From an uncultured Prevotellaceae bacterium (GTDB taxonomy: Bacteria; Bacteroidota; Bacteroidia; Bacteroidales; Muribaculaceae), in the NCBI GenBank assembly GCA_905210415.1, contig CAJLWM010000014.1, positions 1 to 37,489 of the forward strand: a stretch of DNA of 37,489 nt, written 5' to 3'. The translations under genes and the position numbers were made by a program. This document shows, one piece after another, positions 18,570 to 26,718 of this stretch (positions are counted from its first letter, which is position 1; every line of letters begins with the position of its first letter). The notes below the pieces were generated by a model. It saw only the letters and a list, made by a program, of their open reading frames with translations. It had not been told where the DNA came from and made no database searches.

Positions 18570-20372
18570 ATGAAACAATATACATTGATTGCTGCGGCTT
18601 GTGCATTCACCTTGTGTGCCACCGCACAAAATCTTAATAAAGAGATCACCGTTGAAAAGGACTACGTGCCTGTAGAACGCAAGGCGGTGAAGCAAAACAC
18701 GCTGCCTGCCGTTCAAAAAAATGCGGTGGACATGAACGCGAAACTCAATTATAGCGATTGGGCTGTGCCTGCTGCCGTACCTGCCAAGATACCTACAATG
18801 CTGCCCTACGGCTATCAGACCAACAAGAATTTCGACGCTCGTCGCGGCTACCTCACCCTTGGCGGCGGCTCACAGATCAATATCCTGGGCAATGCCGGAT
18901 ATCGCATCCTCGACGACAAAAACAACACCCTCGCCCTGTGGGTGCAACACAACAGCACTTGGGGTGGCAAAAACTCTTCGAAAATCTATACTACGCCCTA
19001 CGACGTGTATAAGCAGAAATACAACGACAACACTATCGGAGCCGACTTCACAAGCCGCTTCTACGAAGGCACAATGAAGATAAGCGTAAACGCCAACTTC
19101 GACACCTTCAACTACTTCGGCATGGTGGGAACCAACAATGCACCGGCTACCGACGTCACTCCTCCAGTAATCACCTATTCGCCCGACAACTTCGGCAACC
19201 AATCGTTCTCAAACTTTGGTGCAAACGGCAGTTGGAGCAACAAAGACGTTGACCGCCGATTTAAATACGCTATCAACTTGGGCTTCAACTACAGCGGCTT
19301 CAACAAGTCGCAATTCACCGACTACAAGGGCGTGAAGGAAACCAGCGTAAAGGTGGGTCTTGGCGGTCAATACGACATCAACGAGCAGATTGCCGCTGGT
19401 GCCAACGTGAAGTTTGACTACGTCACCTACAACGACGCTCCAATCTTCAACCTCGACACTTGGAAGGCAACTCCTGCCACCAACAATAGCCTCGGCATTG
19501 TGCGCATCGCGCCATTCCTCACCATGCATCGCCAAAGCGCTATGCTTCGCATCGGTGCCAACGCCGACATATCATTCAACGACGGCACCACATTCCGCTT
19601 CGCTCCTAATGTGCGACTCGACGTTGTGCTCACTCCAGGCGCTGGCTTGTTTGTCGACGTCACTGGCGGCAAGGCCATCAATCACATCTGGCAGATGAAA
19701 GCCCTCAACCGCTATGTCAACCCAAGCACACGCTACGGCTCAACCTACACCCCTGTGGATGCTGTGGCTGGTCTTAACTTAGGCAGTTTCGGCGGCTTCT
19801 CAGCTAAGCTGTTCGGTGGATTTGCCTCATGCAAAGACGCTCGCCTGCCATTCTTCGCACTTGCTCCTACAATGCCAAGCGTAGAGGGATTTGACTTCGC
19901 AATCGCCGATATGACATCTACCACATTCTACCGCGCCATCGATATCAGCGGATGGAAAGCAGGCGCTGAATTGGGCTATAAATACCGCTCGCTCGTAGAC
20001 GCTAACGTGCGCTTCACCTATTCTCCTCAAAAGAAAGACGAGGGCTGCATACTCGGTCAAGACCGCCCAGAATACGTGGTCGACGCCAATATTCGCATTA
20101 CACCTATCAACCGTCTGGCTATCTCGCTCGGCTATGAGATGCGTGGCAACCGTGCCGTGTATGGCTATCAAGTAGTTGACGGCAACGACTATTGGGAAAC
20201 CATCAAACTCAACAACGCAATGAACCTAAAAGTGGGTGCAAGCTATCAATTGCTCGACAACCTCACTCTGTTTGTTGAAGGCAACAACCTGATGAACAAG
20301 CAATGGGATGTGTTCTACGGTCAAGGCGCACAAAAACTCAACATCCTTGGCGGCGCAATGCTCACTTTCTAA
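18570..20372 (+). CDS. Outer-membrane beta-barrel protein paired with the TPR protein
   Basis: A 600-residue exported protein with signal peptide MKQYTLIAAACAFTLCATAQ (cleavage after about residue 19). After a short mature N-terminus (KEITVEKDYVPVERKAVKQ) come alternating beta strands with aromatic girdles such as NTLALWVQHNSTWGG, FKYAINLGFNYSGF and RLAISLGYEMRGN. The last strand, KLNILGGAMLTF, ends in Phe, the normal barrel-insertion signal. It lacks the N-terminal plug and carboxypeptidase-like domains of true TonB-dependent receptors, although the last strands (NLTLFVEGNNLMNKQWDVFY) resemble that fold. It is cotranscribed with the TPR gene and ends at a strong terminator. Substrate and role are unknown. 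Confidence 0.85.
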   Translation: MKQYTLIAAACAFTLCATAQNLNKEITVEKDYVPVERKAVKQNTLPAVQKNAVDMNAKLNYSDWAVPAAVPAKIPTMLPYGYQTNKNFDARRGYLTLGGGSQINILGNAGYRILDDKNNTLALWVQHNSTWGGKNSSKIYTTPYDVYKQKYNDNTIGADFTSRFYEGTMKISVNANFDTFNYFGMVGTNNAPATDVTPPVITYSPDNFGNQSFSNFGANGSWSNKDVDRRFKYAINLGFNYSGFNKSQFTDYKGVKETSVKVGLGGQYDINEQIAAGANVKFDYVTYNDAPIFNLDTWKATPATNNSLGIVRIAPFLTMHRQSAMLRIGANADISFNDGTTFRFAPNVRLDVVLTPGAGLFVDVTGGKAINHIWQMKALNRYVNPSTRYGSTYTPVDAVAGLNLGSFGGFSAKLFGGFASCKDARLPFFALAPTMPSVEGFDFAIADMTSTTFYRAIDISGWKAGAELGYKYRSLVDANVRFTYSPQKKDEGCILGQDRPEYVVDANIRITPINRLAISLGYEMRGNRAVYGYQVVDGNDYWETIKLNNAMNLKVGASYQLLDNLTLFVEGNNLMNKQWDVFYGQGAQKLNILGGAMLTF

Positions 20373-20400
20373 AGCATAATACCCCCAATGGGTAATAACC

Positions 20401-20440
20401 AAATAGGGTCGAATCCTTTACTGGATTCGACCCTATTTTT
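20401..20440 (+). terminator. Strong Rho-independent terminator of the TPR / beta-barrel operon
   Basis: Perfect 16 bp arms (20401-20416 and 20423-20438) enclose a 6-base loop and run into a T tract (20436-20440). It lies 28 bases after the barrel gene. Confidence 0.96.
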
Positions 20441-20464
20441 ATAATTATCTCTCAGAGTGATTTT

Positions 20465-20650
20465 AAGCCAAATCGGTCATTAGGGCGTATATGTAGATTA
20501 TGTTCTACTGCTTGGAGTTTTTCGGTTTTTATAAGGCTTCTTTTGCTTGTTTTTAACTCGCAATAGCTCGCTATTACTCATTAAAAACAATCAAAATCTG
20601 CACTTCTAAAATTCCGAAATTCTCCCAAGCCCTAATGCCCGAATTGGGTT
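20465..20650 (-). repeat. ~186-bp repeat with terminal inverted repeats, copy 1
   Basis: Its ends are 22-base imperfect inverted repeats (20465-20486 and 20629-20650, 19 of 22 matching), and both sides touch a TTAA tetramer. It contains no coding frame. Read on the minus strand it matches copy 2 (22271-22458) over its full length, with roughly 15 differences by eye. The right end runs directly into the stop codon of the leftward POT gene. This is the architecture of a MITE-like non-autonomous element or a large intergenic repeat. No transposase is present. Confidence 0.85.
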
Positions 20651-22149
20651 TAAGCCACCTTATTGAGGCGTTTGAGTATCGAGAATATAAATCCTGCGGC
20701 AATCAAGCAAATGCCCATGAGAGTGCCCCAAACCACTGGTAGAGGCATGTCCCACATGTGACCCGGTATTGACACCAATTTATTGCCAAGAGCAGTGGCC
20801 ACAAACCATCCGCCCATCATCATTCCCCTATACTTAGCTGGCGCCACCTTGGTAACAAACGAAATGCCGATTGGCGAGAGCAACAATTCAGCAAAAGTAA
20901 GTATCAAATATGTGCCAACAAGCAGGTTTGGAGTCACGTCTGCCACGTGTTGTGGGTGATTTGACAATGGCAAACCAACCGACCAGATAGTCATAATCAA
21001 ATAAGCGACGGCAGCCACAAGCATACCCAAGCCAATCTTAACCGGAGCCTTAGGTTCTTTGCCCTTCTTGGCAAGCCATGCAAAGAGCGCAATGCTCACT
21101 GGGGTAAGCATCACCACGAAGCAAGCGTTGAACTGCTGGAAGATAGGCGCGCTGAGCGATGTGACGTCGGGAATCTCGGAATATTTATATCCCAAGAACG
21201 CGATTGCCGCCACCATCAAAGCCGCATAGATAGTGCGTGACTTGGCTGCAGTGCTTTGCACAATGCCAAAGATGCCATAAACAATGAAGATGCAAGCAAC
21301 AAGGTTGGTGACGTCGAAGAGCATACTTTGAACACCTGTTGACTCGGTAGCAGTAAACTCATCGGCAAACCATGTAAGGGTAAGTCCGTTTTGATTGAAT
21401 GCCATCCAGAAGAAAATCACCACAAGGAACACCAGCACAAGGCAAATCATACGCTCCTTGGTTTCTGCAGGGTTCAAATCCTCTGCCTTCTCCCCGGTCT
21501 TCTTCTCCGCCTTCTTAACGGTCAACACCTGGCGGAAAGTAGGCATGCCGAAGTAGTAGATCAATATTGAGATAATCACCGAAATGCAAGCCACTGCAAA
21601 CGCGAAGTGATAGCTGTCGGCCTTTGAATAGCCCAGCGACACTTGCGCCCACTCCATAGCCTTAATAGCCGCTGTAGGGGCAAACAACGCGCCAACATTG
21701 ATGAGCATATAGAACAATGAGAAGCCCGAATCGCGCTTGTCGGCATAACGAGGATCGTTGTAAAGGTCGCCAATCATCACCTGAAGATTGCCCTTAAACA
21801 TACCCGTGCCAGCGCTCACAAGCAGCAACGCAGCACCCATAGCAATCACAGCCAAAGTGCCGCCACCCAATGGCACACTGAGCAGCACGTAGCCAAAAAA
21901 CATTACCACGATGCCTATCACCACCATCTTGCTATAGCCAAAACGTTCGGCTGCAATACCGCCAAACAGAGGCAAAAAGTAAACTAAAGTGAGAAACCAA
22001 GTGTAGATTTCAGAAGCAGTTCCGGCAGCAAAGCCGAAATTCTCTCCAAGAAACAGGGCAAAGACCGCCAGCATTGTGTAGTAGCCAAAGCGCTCGCCCG
22101 TGTTGGCAAGGGCTAACGTCCACAAGCCTTTTGGTTGATTTTCAAACAT
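20650..22149 (-). CDS. POT/PTR2-family proton-coupled oligopeptide symporter
   Basis: An inner-membrane major-facilitator transporter of 499 residues with 12 or more membrane segments. It takes up di- and tripeptides with protons. Family signs are GERFGYYTML near the N-terminus, GGIAAERFGYSKMVVIG, and FSLFYMLINVGALFAP, which matches the PTR2 FYLxINxGSL motif; the C-terminal half holds GTYLILTFAELLLSPIGISF. The usual ExxER motif of helix 1 reads N16-T-G-E19-R20, so the first glutamate is replaced. The gene is bracketed by inverted copies of a ~187 bp repeat, and its stop codon overlaps the end of copy 1. It appears to be transcribed alone; no clear promoter box was found. Confidence 0.93.
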   Translation of the reverse strand: MFENQPKGLWTLALANTGERFGYYTMLAVFALFLGENFGFAAGTASEIYTWFLTLVYFLPLFGGIAAERFGYSKMVVIGIVVMFFGYVLLSVPLGGGTLAVIAMGAALLLVSAGTGMFKGNLQVMIGDLYNDPRYADKRDSGFSLFYMLINVGALFAPTAAIKAMEWAQVSLGYSKADSYHFAFAVACISVIISILIYYFGMPTFRQVLTVKKAEKKTGEKAEDLNPAETKERMICLVLVFLVVIFFWMAFNQNGLTLTWFADEFTATESTGVQSMLFDVTNLVACIFIVYGIFGIVQSTAAKSRTIYAALMVAAIAFLGYKYSEIPDVTSLSAPIFQQFNACFVVMLTPVSIALFAWLAKKGKEPKAPVKIGLGMLVAAVAYLIMTIWSVGLPLSNHPQHVADVTPNLLVGTYLILTFAELLLSPIGISFVTKVAPAKYRGMMMGGWFVATALGNKLVSIPGHMWDMPLPVVWGTLMGICLIAAGFIFSILKRLNKVA

Positions 22150-22201
22150 ATCTGTAAATTATTTGGGTTAATAAATCTAATTTTCAATATCCGTCTCGCG
22201 T

Positions 22202-22339
22202 AACCCAATTCGATCAGTAGGGCTTGGTAAAGTTTCGGAATTTTAGAAGTGCAGATTTTGATTGATTTTTAACCCAATTCGGGCATTAGGGCTTGGAAGA
22301 GTTTCGGAATTTTAGAAGTGCAGATTTTGATTGATTTTT
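22202..22339 (+). repeat. Tandem 69-bp direct repeat (partial element plus start of copy 2)
   Basis: Bases 22202-22270 and 22271-22339 match at about 64 of 69 positions. The second unit is the left third of element copy 2, and the first is a truncated extra copy in direct orientation. The differences are confined to two clusters near 22213-22217 and 22228-22230. Confidence 0.88.
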
Positions 22340-22458
22340 AATGAGTAATAGCGTGCTATTGCGAGTTAAAAACAAACAAAAGATGCCTTATAAAAAACGA
22401 AAGACTCCAAGCAGTAGAAAATAATTCACATTTACGACCTACTGACCGATTTGGGTTT
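22271..22458 (+). repeat. ~188-bp repeat with terminal inverted repeats, copy 2
   Basis: Full-length second copy, inverted relative to copy 1 at 20465-20650. The ends AACCCAATTCGGGCATTAGG and (complement of the right end) AACCCAAATCGGTCAGTAGG form the terminal repeats. TTAA occurs at both borders (22269-22272 and 22457-22460). A conserved internal near-palindrome AATAGCGTGCTATT lies near 22347-22360. Confidence 0.85.
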
Positions 22459-22490
22459 AATTCGACACGGAAAGTTACGCATTTTTTGCT

Positions 22491-22520
22491 ATATCGGCAC
22501 ACACGCAGCCGATATTTTTT
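22491..22520 (+). terminator. Orphan hairpin with T run
   Basis: ATATCGGC (22491-22498) and GCCGATAT (22508-22515) form a perfect 8 bp stem with a 9-base loop, followed by five more T. It looks like a rightward terminator, but no rightward gene precedes it closer than the barrel gene at 20372. Confidence 0.5.
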
Positions 22521-22563
22521 CACCAGCATCGCCAAAAAAGCCATCGGCAAGCACCCTGCGCAC

Positions 22564-22600
22564 CAAAAAAAGGTTGCGGTGCGCATTGCACCACAACCTT
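22564..22600 (-). terminator. Rho-independent terminator of the leftward secreted-protein gene
   Basis: 13 bp arms (22588-22600 and 22570-22582, one wobble) enclose a 5-base loop and are followed on the minus strand by a run of T (complement of 22564-22571). It lies 33 bases after the stop codon. Confidence 0.93.
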
Positions 22601-22633
22601 CATATATGTTGTTTATCTAAATTATCAAGGGAA

Positions 22634-24124
22634 TTAGTCAACCAACACCTTAACGGCTTCGCCTTCGCAAACCACGATATAGACACCTGGATCGGTTTCA
22701 ATCACGTGAGTCTTCTTCTTTGGAGGATAGTCGCCTGAGCCCTTCACTGTAGTAGCACGACGGCCTTCAGTATCATATACATCTACGTCGCCAGAACCAG
22801 AAACAGTGATTTCTCCATTACCAGGAACTACTTCCACCTTGCTTTCAGTAAGAATACCTGCTTGATCAGTACCACCTTCGTTGCTGATTGCGTAAGGATA
22901 GAGCTGCATCTTGCCGCTGTATACATTGAGCACAGCATTGATTAGGAGATTCTTGCCTGCCGCGATATCAATAGAGAACTTGTTGTATCCATCGATCGTA
23001 CCAGTTGCGTCACTGATAGTGAAGCCTGCATCAGTAGTCTTGATTTCAGCACCCTTCACTTGAACCACTGCACCAACCATATCGGTAGAGAGTTCCTCAA
23101 TTGTAGTAACAACAAATGGAGCATCCTTTGTTTCGGTAGCAGGAGTAAGACCTGTGATATTGATAGCCTCTGGAATGGCATTGTAAAGGTCGTATTCAGC
23201 TACGAAGCCAGCAGGAATCACGTCCTTAGCCTTGTATTCTTGAATCTTGCCTGTTGCATCGAAAAGTTGAATACCACCTGTTTCGTCAGAGCAGTAGTAA
23301 GAAACCGAACCACCCTTAGACTTATAAGTAGCAGCAACTACGATAGGATTTTTGAATTTTGCCTTTTCACCCTTGTTGAGCTTCAAGAAGTCGGCGATAC
23401 CAGCCACCTCAGGAAGGTCAGCGATAGTGTATTCGGCAGAAGTAACAGCACTCTTCTTTTCACCATCGATCACGATAGCCTTGAGAGTAGCCGATTCTTC
23501 GATAACTACAGGAGCAGTATATTCAGTAGATGCAGCAGTAGGTTCGCTGTCGTCAGTTGTGTAATATACCTTACCAGTAGTGTTAGGGTTAGTGATAGCT
23601 ACAGTTTGCTTTTCGTAGTATGTACCAGCAGCAACTGAGAATGATGGAGCTGCTAATGAACCATCTGCTGCTTTTGTTACAACTACAATTTTTTGGATAC
23701 GAGCATGGCCACTTGTACCGCCACGAGTGATTGTTGCAGTTTTTGCTGTGCCAATTACCCATTTACCAGCTGTAGTTTCTTCAGTATATGTACCTACAGA
23801 GACATTTGCAAGCGCAGTTTCAGAAGCATTCATAGTGTAACTCTTATCAGCAAAAGTGAATGTTACGCTTTCAATGTTTCCGGTTGCTGTGACAGTCATA
23901 GTATTGCTTGCATACAAACGCAATGCTTTTCCTGTATTATACCACTTTGGGCCATTGCTTTTATTTGTACCATTGCTTAGGTCCAAAGTAACGCCATCCT
24001 TGATAATTTGTGTGACATCCTCAGCATTTTTATAACCAGATGTAAGGTCGAATGTCACTTCTGCTGCACAAGCCATTGCGACTGTTGCAGCGAACATTAG
24101 AAAAGAAAGTAATAGTTTCCTCAT
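22634..24124 (-). CDS. Secreted multidomain protein with chitobiase-C-like, OB-fold-like and sorting domains
   Basis: A 496-residue exported protein with signal peptide MRKLLLSFLMFAATVAMACA (cleavage near 20). Residues 22-150 are a beta-rich region typical of secreted Bacteroidales proteins. Residues 158-234 match the chitobiase/hexosaminidase C-terminal module (PSFSVAAGTYYEKQTVAI, VYYTTDDSEPT, ATLKAIVIDG). Residues about 240-410 look like tandem OB-fold segments related to those in DUF5689 proteins (YYCSDETGGIQLFDATGK, FTISDATGTIDGYNKFSI). The end (about 425-496) resembles a type IX secretion sorting domain (VDVYDTEGRR, DPGVYIVVCEGEAVKVLV). No catalytic motif was found. It has its own promoter and terminator, so it is a separate unit downstream of the receptor-DUF5689 genes. 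It probably acts at the cell surface. Confidence 0.75.
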   Translation of the reverse strand: MRKLLLSFLMFAATVAMACAAEVTFDLTSGYKNAEDVTQIIKDGVTLDLSNGTNKSNGPKWYNTGKALRLYASNTMTVTATGNIESVTFTFADKSYTMNASETALANVSVGTYTEETTAGKWVIGTAKTATITRGGTSGHARIQKIVVVTKAADGSLAAPSFSVAAGTYYEKQTVAITNPNTTGKVYYTTDDSEPTAASTEYTAPVVIEESATLKAIVIDGEKKSAVTSAEYTIADLPEVAGIADFLKLNKGEKAKFKNPIVVAATYKSKGGSVSYYCSDETGGIQLFDATGKIQEYKAKDVIPAGFVAEYDLYNAIPEAINITGLTPATETKDAPFVVTTIEELSTDMVGAVVQVKGAEIKTTDAGFTISDATGTIDGYNKFSIDIAAGKNLLINAVLNVYSGKMQLYPYAISNEGGTDQAGILTESKVEVVPGNGEITVSGSGDVDVYDTEGRRATTVKGSGDYPPKKKTHVIETDPGVYIVVCEGEAVKVLVD

Positions 24125-24164
24125 AATTTAAGATCGTTTTTTCGTTGAGTTAGTATATGTGAGG

Positions 24165-24195
24165 CAAATGTAGAAAAGATTTTTAGATTAAACAA
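24165..24195 (-). promoter_or_regulatory. Promoter of the secreted-protein gene
   Basis: On the minus strand a TTG (24193-24195), a 20-base spacer and TACATTTG (24165-24172) match the Bacteroidetes -33/-7 pattern. The leader is about 35 bases. Confidence 0.65.
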
Positions 24196-24268
24196 CAAAA
24201 TTCAACTTTATTTTTAACAAATCGCCTATTTTTCACCATTTTAGGTGGTATTTGCGAATAATAATGAT

Positions 24269-24314
24269 AAAAAACGATGCCGCCCGAAGAATTTTCGATT
24301 TTTCTCCGGGCGGC
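24269..24314 (-). terminator. Rho-independent terminator of the receptor / DUF5689 operon
   Basis: 13 bp arms (24279-24291 and 24302-24314, one wobble, GC-rich GCCGCCCG core) enclose a 10-base loop, and a T run follows on the minus strand (complement of 24269-24274). It lies 53 bases after the DUF5689 stop codon. Confidence 0.92.
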
Positions 24315-24367
24315 ACGCAAATATTTATTTACGCAGCAATGACTTAGGTGCTAACGTTTTTTATACA

Positions 24368-26665
24368 TTATTTCTTATCCCAATACACATTCCAAACGGC
24401 GTAACGGTCCTTGTTTTTGTCGCTTGCCTTGCTTGGTGAAAGGTTGGTGAACACGATTTGGAAATCGCCTTCCACGCCCACTTCTGCACTGTATTCATAA
24501 GCAGTGAGCTTAGCACATTCGCTTGCCGATTTTGTGATTGTGAAAGTCTTTACTGCCTGACCATCCTTCATGATTTCCACCTTAAACGAGATTCCGCTGG
24601 TTTCAGCGTAAGCATATCCATAGTGGAAATACAACTTAGAAATGCCGCCCGACAACTTAGGTGATGTGATAGTACCCACCTTTGTGGTGTTACCGTTCAT
24701 ACAAGCAGCGAAGTATGGCTTGCCTTCAGCATTAATGCCGATGAACTTAAATGTAGGGTTATTGTCTTCATTGCCACCTTGCAAGATGTTGCAATTCTTA
24801 GCAGTCCAGCCTTGTGTAGTGGTGTAAGTGCCGTAATAACCTACTGCCACACCCTTATTGAATGTCTCGAAGTCGGCCGATGTGCCGCTTACCGATGGAG
24901 TGTCAGGGTTGTCGCCGCCACCGCCAGGGTTGTCACCGCTCACTTCACCAAGGGTAACGTCGTCGATGCACCAAGTGGCGAAGTTGGCATCAGTTGTAGC
25001 CTCATAGCGGAAGCCTATGTAGATTGTGCCAGTGTATTTGCTGAGGTCGATGTCGCCTGAGTTTTCCCATGAGCTGTAGCCAGTGGCAGGAGCAGTAGCC
25101 AACTTAGCGTTGAGTTGCTCTGGAGTACAAGAAGCTGGGTCGGCATTTGTGAGCACATAAACGCCAAACTTAGTGGTAGTAGCGCCATAACCGTTCACTT
25201 GAGTGCGGAAGTTAAGCACCTTCTTTTCCACCTTATTCATATTGATTGCTGGAGTGATAAGCCAAGAGTCGAAAGGAGCAGTGCCCTTGAAGCCAGTCAT
25301 TGCAGCATAGCCATTGTCGTTGAATGTGGTTTGATACCAAGCCTTAGTACCCTTCTTTTGTACATTAAGCCATCCAGCAGGCAGACCAGAGTCGAAGCCT
25401 TCCTTGATGCCAGTGAGACCGCCAGTAGACACTGTGAGGCGGAATTCGTTGGTCGAACCAGTGTTGCCTGTGATACCGTGTGTGCCAAGGCAGGTAGCCA
25501 TAGTACCCTTAACCTTAATTTCAGTCTTATACACTTCCTTATTGTCGGCCAAGTTGGCTTGAGCGCGGAAGTCAGAGCCTTGTGGCAATGCCACTACAAG
25601 ACACTTAGTGTAGTCGGTGCAATCAGGTGTAGGACCGATCACCAAAGTGGTGCCAAGAGTGGTAGGAGCAGTCCATTCGATATCTTTGTTGCTCTTTACC
25701 TCAGTGACTTCTGGAGCCACAGCACCCACAATATAGCCACCTACCCAACCTTCACGGCCAGTGTTTTGGATAGAGATAGCCTTTTCTACAGTCCAAGGTT
25801 GTGATTCCACACCGCTGAAGTCGGTAGAGAACTCGATGCAGTCGTCGGCGCTACGCAGGAGCAATTGCCAAGCGCCATTGCTTGCGTTTGAGCCGTAGTA
25901 GCTCAAGATACCCACTACTGAGCCATAGCCTACAGGGAGAAGGTCTTCCTTAAACGAAGCATAGTTGCTTGTGCGCACGATGATGGTGTTGCCGCCAGCA
26001 TCCTCGATGGTGCGGTTGGTAGTAGCGCCACCAGTAACAAATGTAGCCTTGCCATCAGCATCGGTAAACTTCACGTCGTTGAAGCGCACCAATTGGCTTT
26101 GCCACTTGCGCAAGCCAGCAGCGTCGGTTGAGAGGCCTGTGATAGTGGTAGTGATGGTGTCGATGTCGGCTGGACGAGGCAGACCGTTGAGCTCTGCGTG
26201 GTTTTCAAATGTTTCCAATGGCAAGAATGTTGCTTCCCACACTTGGTTCTTCTCGTAGAACTCAGGATAACCGATTTGTTGGAGTGAATTGTATTTACCC
26301 ACCCAGATATCCTTCATCTTAATTACCACTTCCTGACCGATGCGGTAGGTGTTAGAGAGGTTGTTGCCATTGAGCGATACGGCAATAGCGCCAGTAGCGT
26401 CTTGTATCACGAGGCTCTTATAGATATTGCCAGTAGCGTCGGAACTGATCACGCGACCTGCAATCACATCGTCGTCCTTGACATCCTTGATATAATTGAC
26501 TTCGTCTTGCCAATATTTTGCCTTAAAGTCGGCAATGGTGATGTTTGCCGTGCGGCTTGCTTGCGGCACAATCATTGGAGGGGTGTCGAAGTCATCAGAG
26601 CAGCTGCTGAAAATCGCAGCCCCTGCCAGAATCATCATGCTGAAATATGACTTTAGATTTCTCAT
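24368..26665 (-). CDS. Surface lipoprotein with DUF5689 and choice-of-anchor J-like domains
   Basis: A 765-residue lipoprotein. The signal ends in IFSSC with C22 as the lipidated residue, and the following SDD fits a Bacteroidetes surface-export signal. About residues 40-280 form a DUF5689 region of OB-fold type (FKAKYWQ, GRVISSDATGNIYKSLVIQD, NGAWQLLLRSADDCIEF). Another OB-like region follows (KAISIQNTGREGWVGGYIVG). Next is a choice-of-anchor J-like carbohydrate-type domain (GFDSGLPAGWLNV, DSWLITPAINM, WCIDDVTLGE), a Gly/Asp/Pro linker and a final beta domain. It lies 53 bases downstream of the TonB-dependent receptor and is probably its surface partner, in the place a SusD protein would occupy. 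The ligand is unknown. Confidence 0.87.
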   Translation of the reverse strand: MRNLKSYFSMMILAGAAIFSSCSDDFDTPPMIVPQASRTANITIADFKAKYWQDEVNYIKDVKDDDVIAGRVISSDATGNIYKSLVIQDATGAIAVSLNGNNLSNTYRIGQEVVIKMKDIWVGKYNSLQQIGYPEFYEKNQVWEATFLPLETFENHAELNGLPRPADIDTITTTITGLSTDAAGLRKWQSQLVRFNDVKFTDADGKATFVTGGATTNRTIEDAGGNTIIVRTSNYASFKEDLLPVGYGSVVGILSYYGSNASNGAWQLLLRSADDCIEFSTDFSGVESQPWTVEKAISIQNTGREGWVGGYIVGAVAPEVTEVKSNKDIEWTAPTTLGTTLVIGPTPDCTDYTKCLVVALPQGSDFRAQANLADNKEVYKTEIKVKGTMATCLGTHGITGNTGSTNEFRLTVSTGGLTGIKEGFDSGLPAGWLNVQKKGTKAWYQTTFNDNGYAAMTGFKGTAPFDSWLITPAINMNKVEKKVLNFRTQVNGYGATTTKFGVYVLTNADPASCTPEQLNAKLATAPATGYSSWENSGDIDLSKYTGTIYIGFRYEATTDANFATWCIDDVTLGEVSGDNPGGGGDNPDTPSVSGTSADFETFNKGVAVGYYGTYTTTQGWTAKNCNILQGGNEDNNPTFKFIGINAEGKPYFAACMNGNTTKVGTITSPKLSGGISKLYFHYGYAYAETSGISFKVEIMKDGQAVKTFTITKSASECAKLTAYEYSAEVGVEGDFQIVFTNLSPSKASDKNKDRYAVWNVYWDKK

Positions 26666-26718
26666 AGTTCTTATATTATAATGTAAGAGATTGTTTTATT
26701 TATCGTTGTTTTAGTTGT

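Larger units (their letters stand above)
22150..22633. other. 484-base gene-free stretch upstream of the POT gene
   Basis: It holds about 50 AT-rich bases next to the POT start, a 69-base partial repeat copy, the full repeat copy 2, a rightward-looking hairpin with a T run (22491-22520), and the terminator of the next leftward gene (22564-22600). No coding frame with any family resemblance was seen. Confidence 0.8.
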
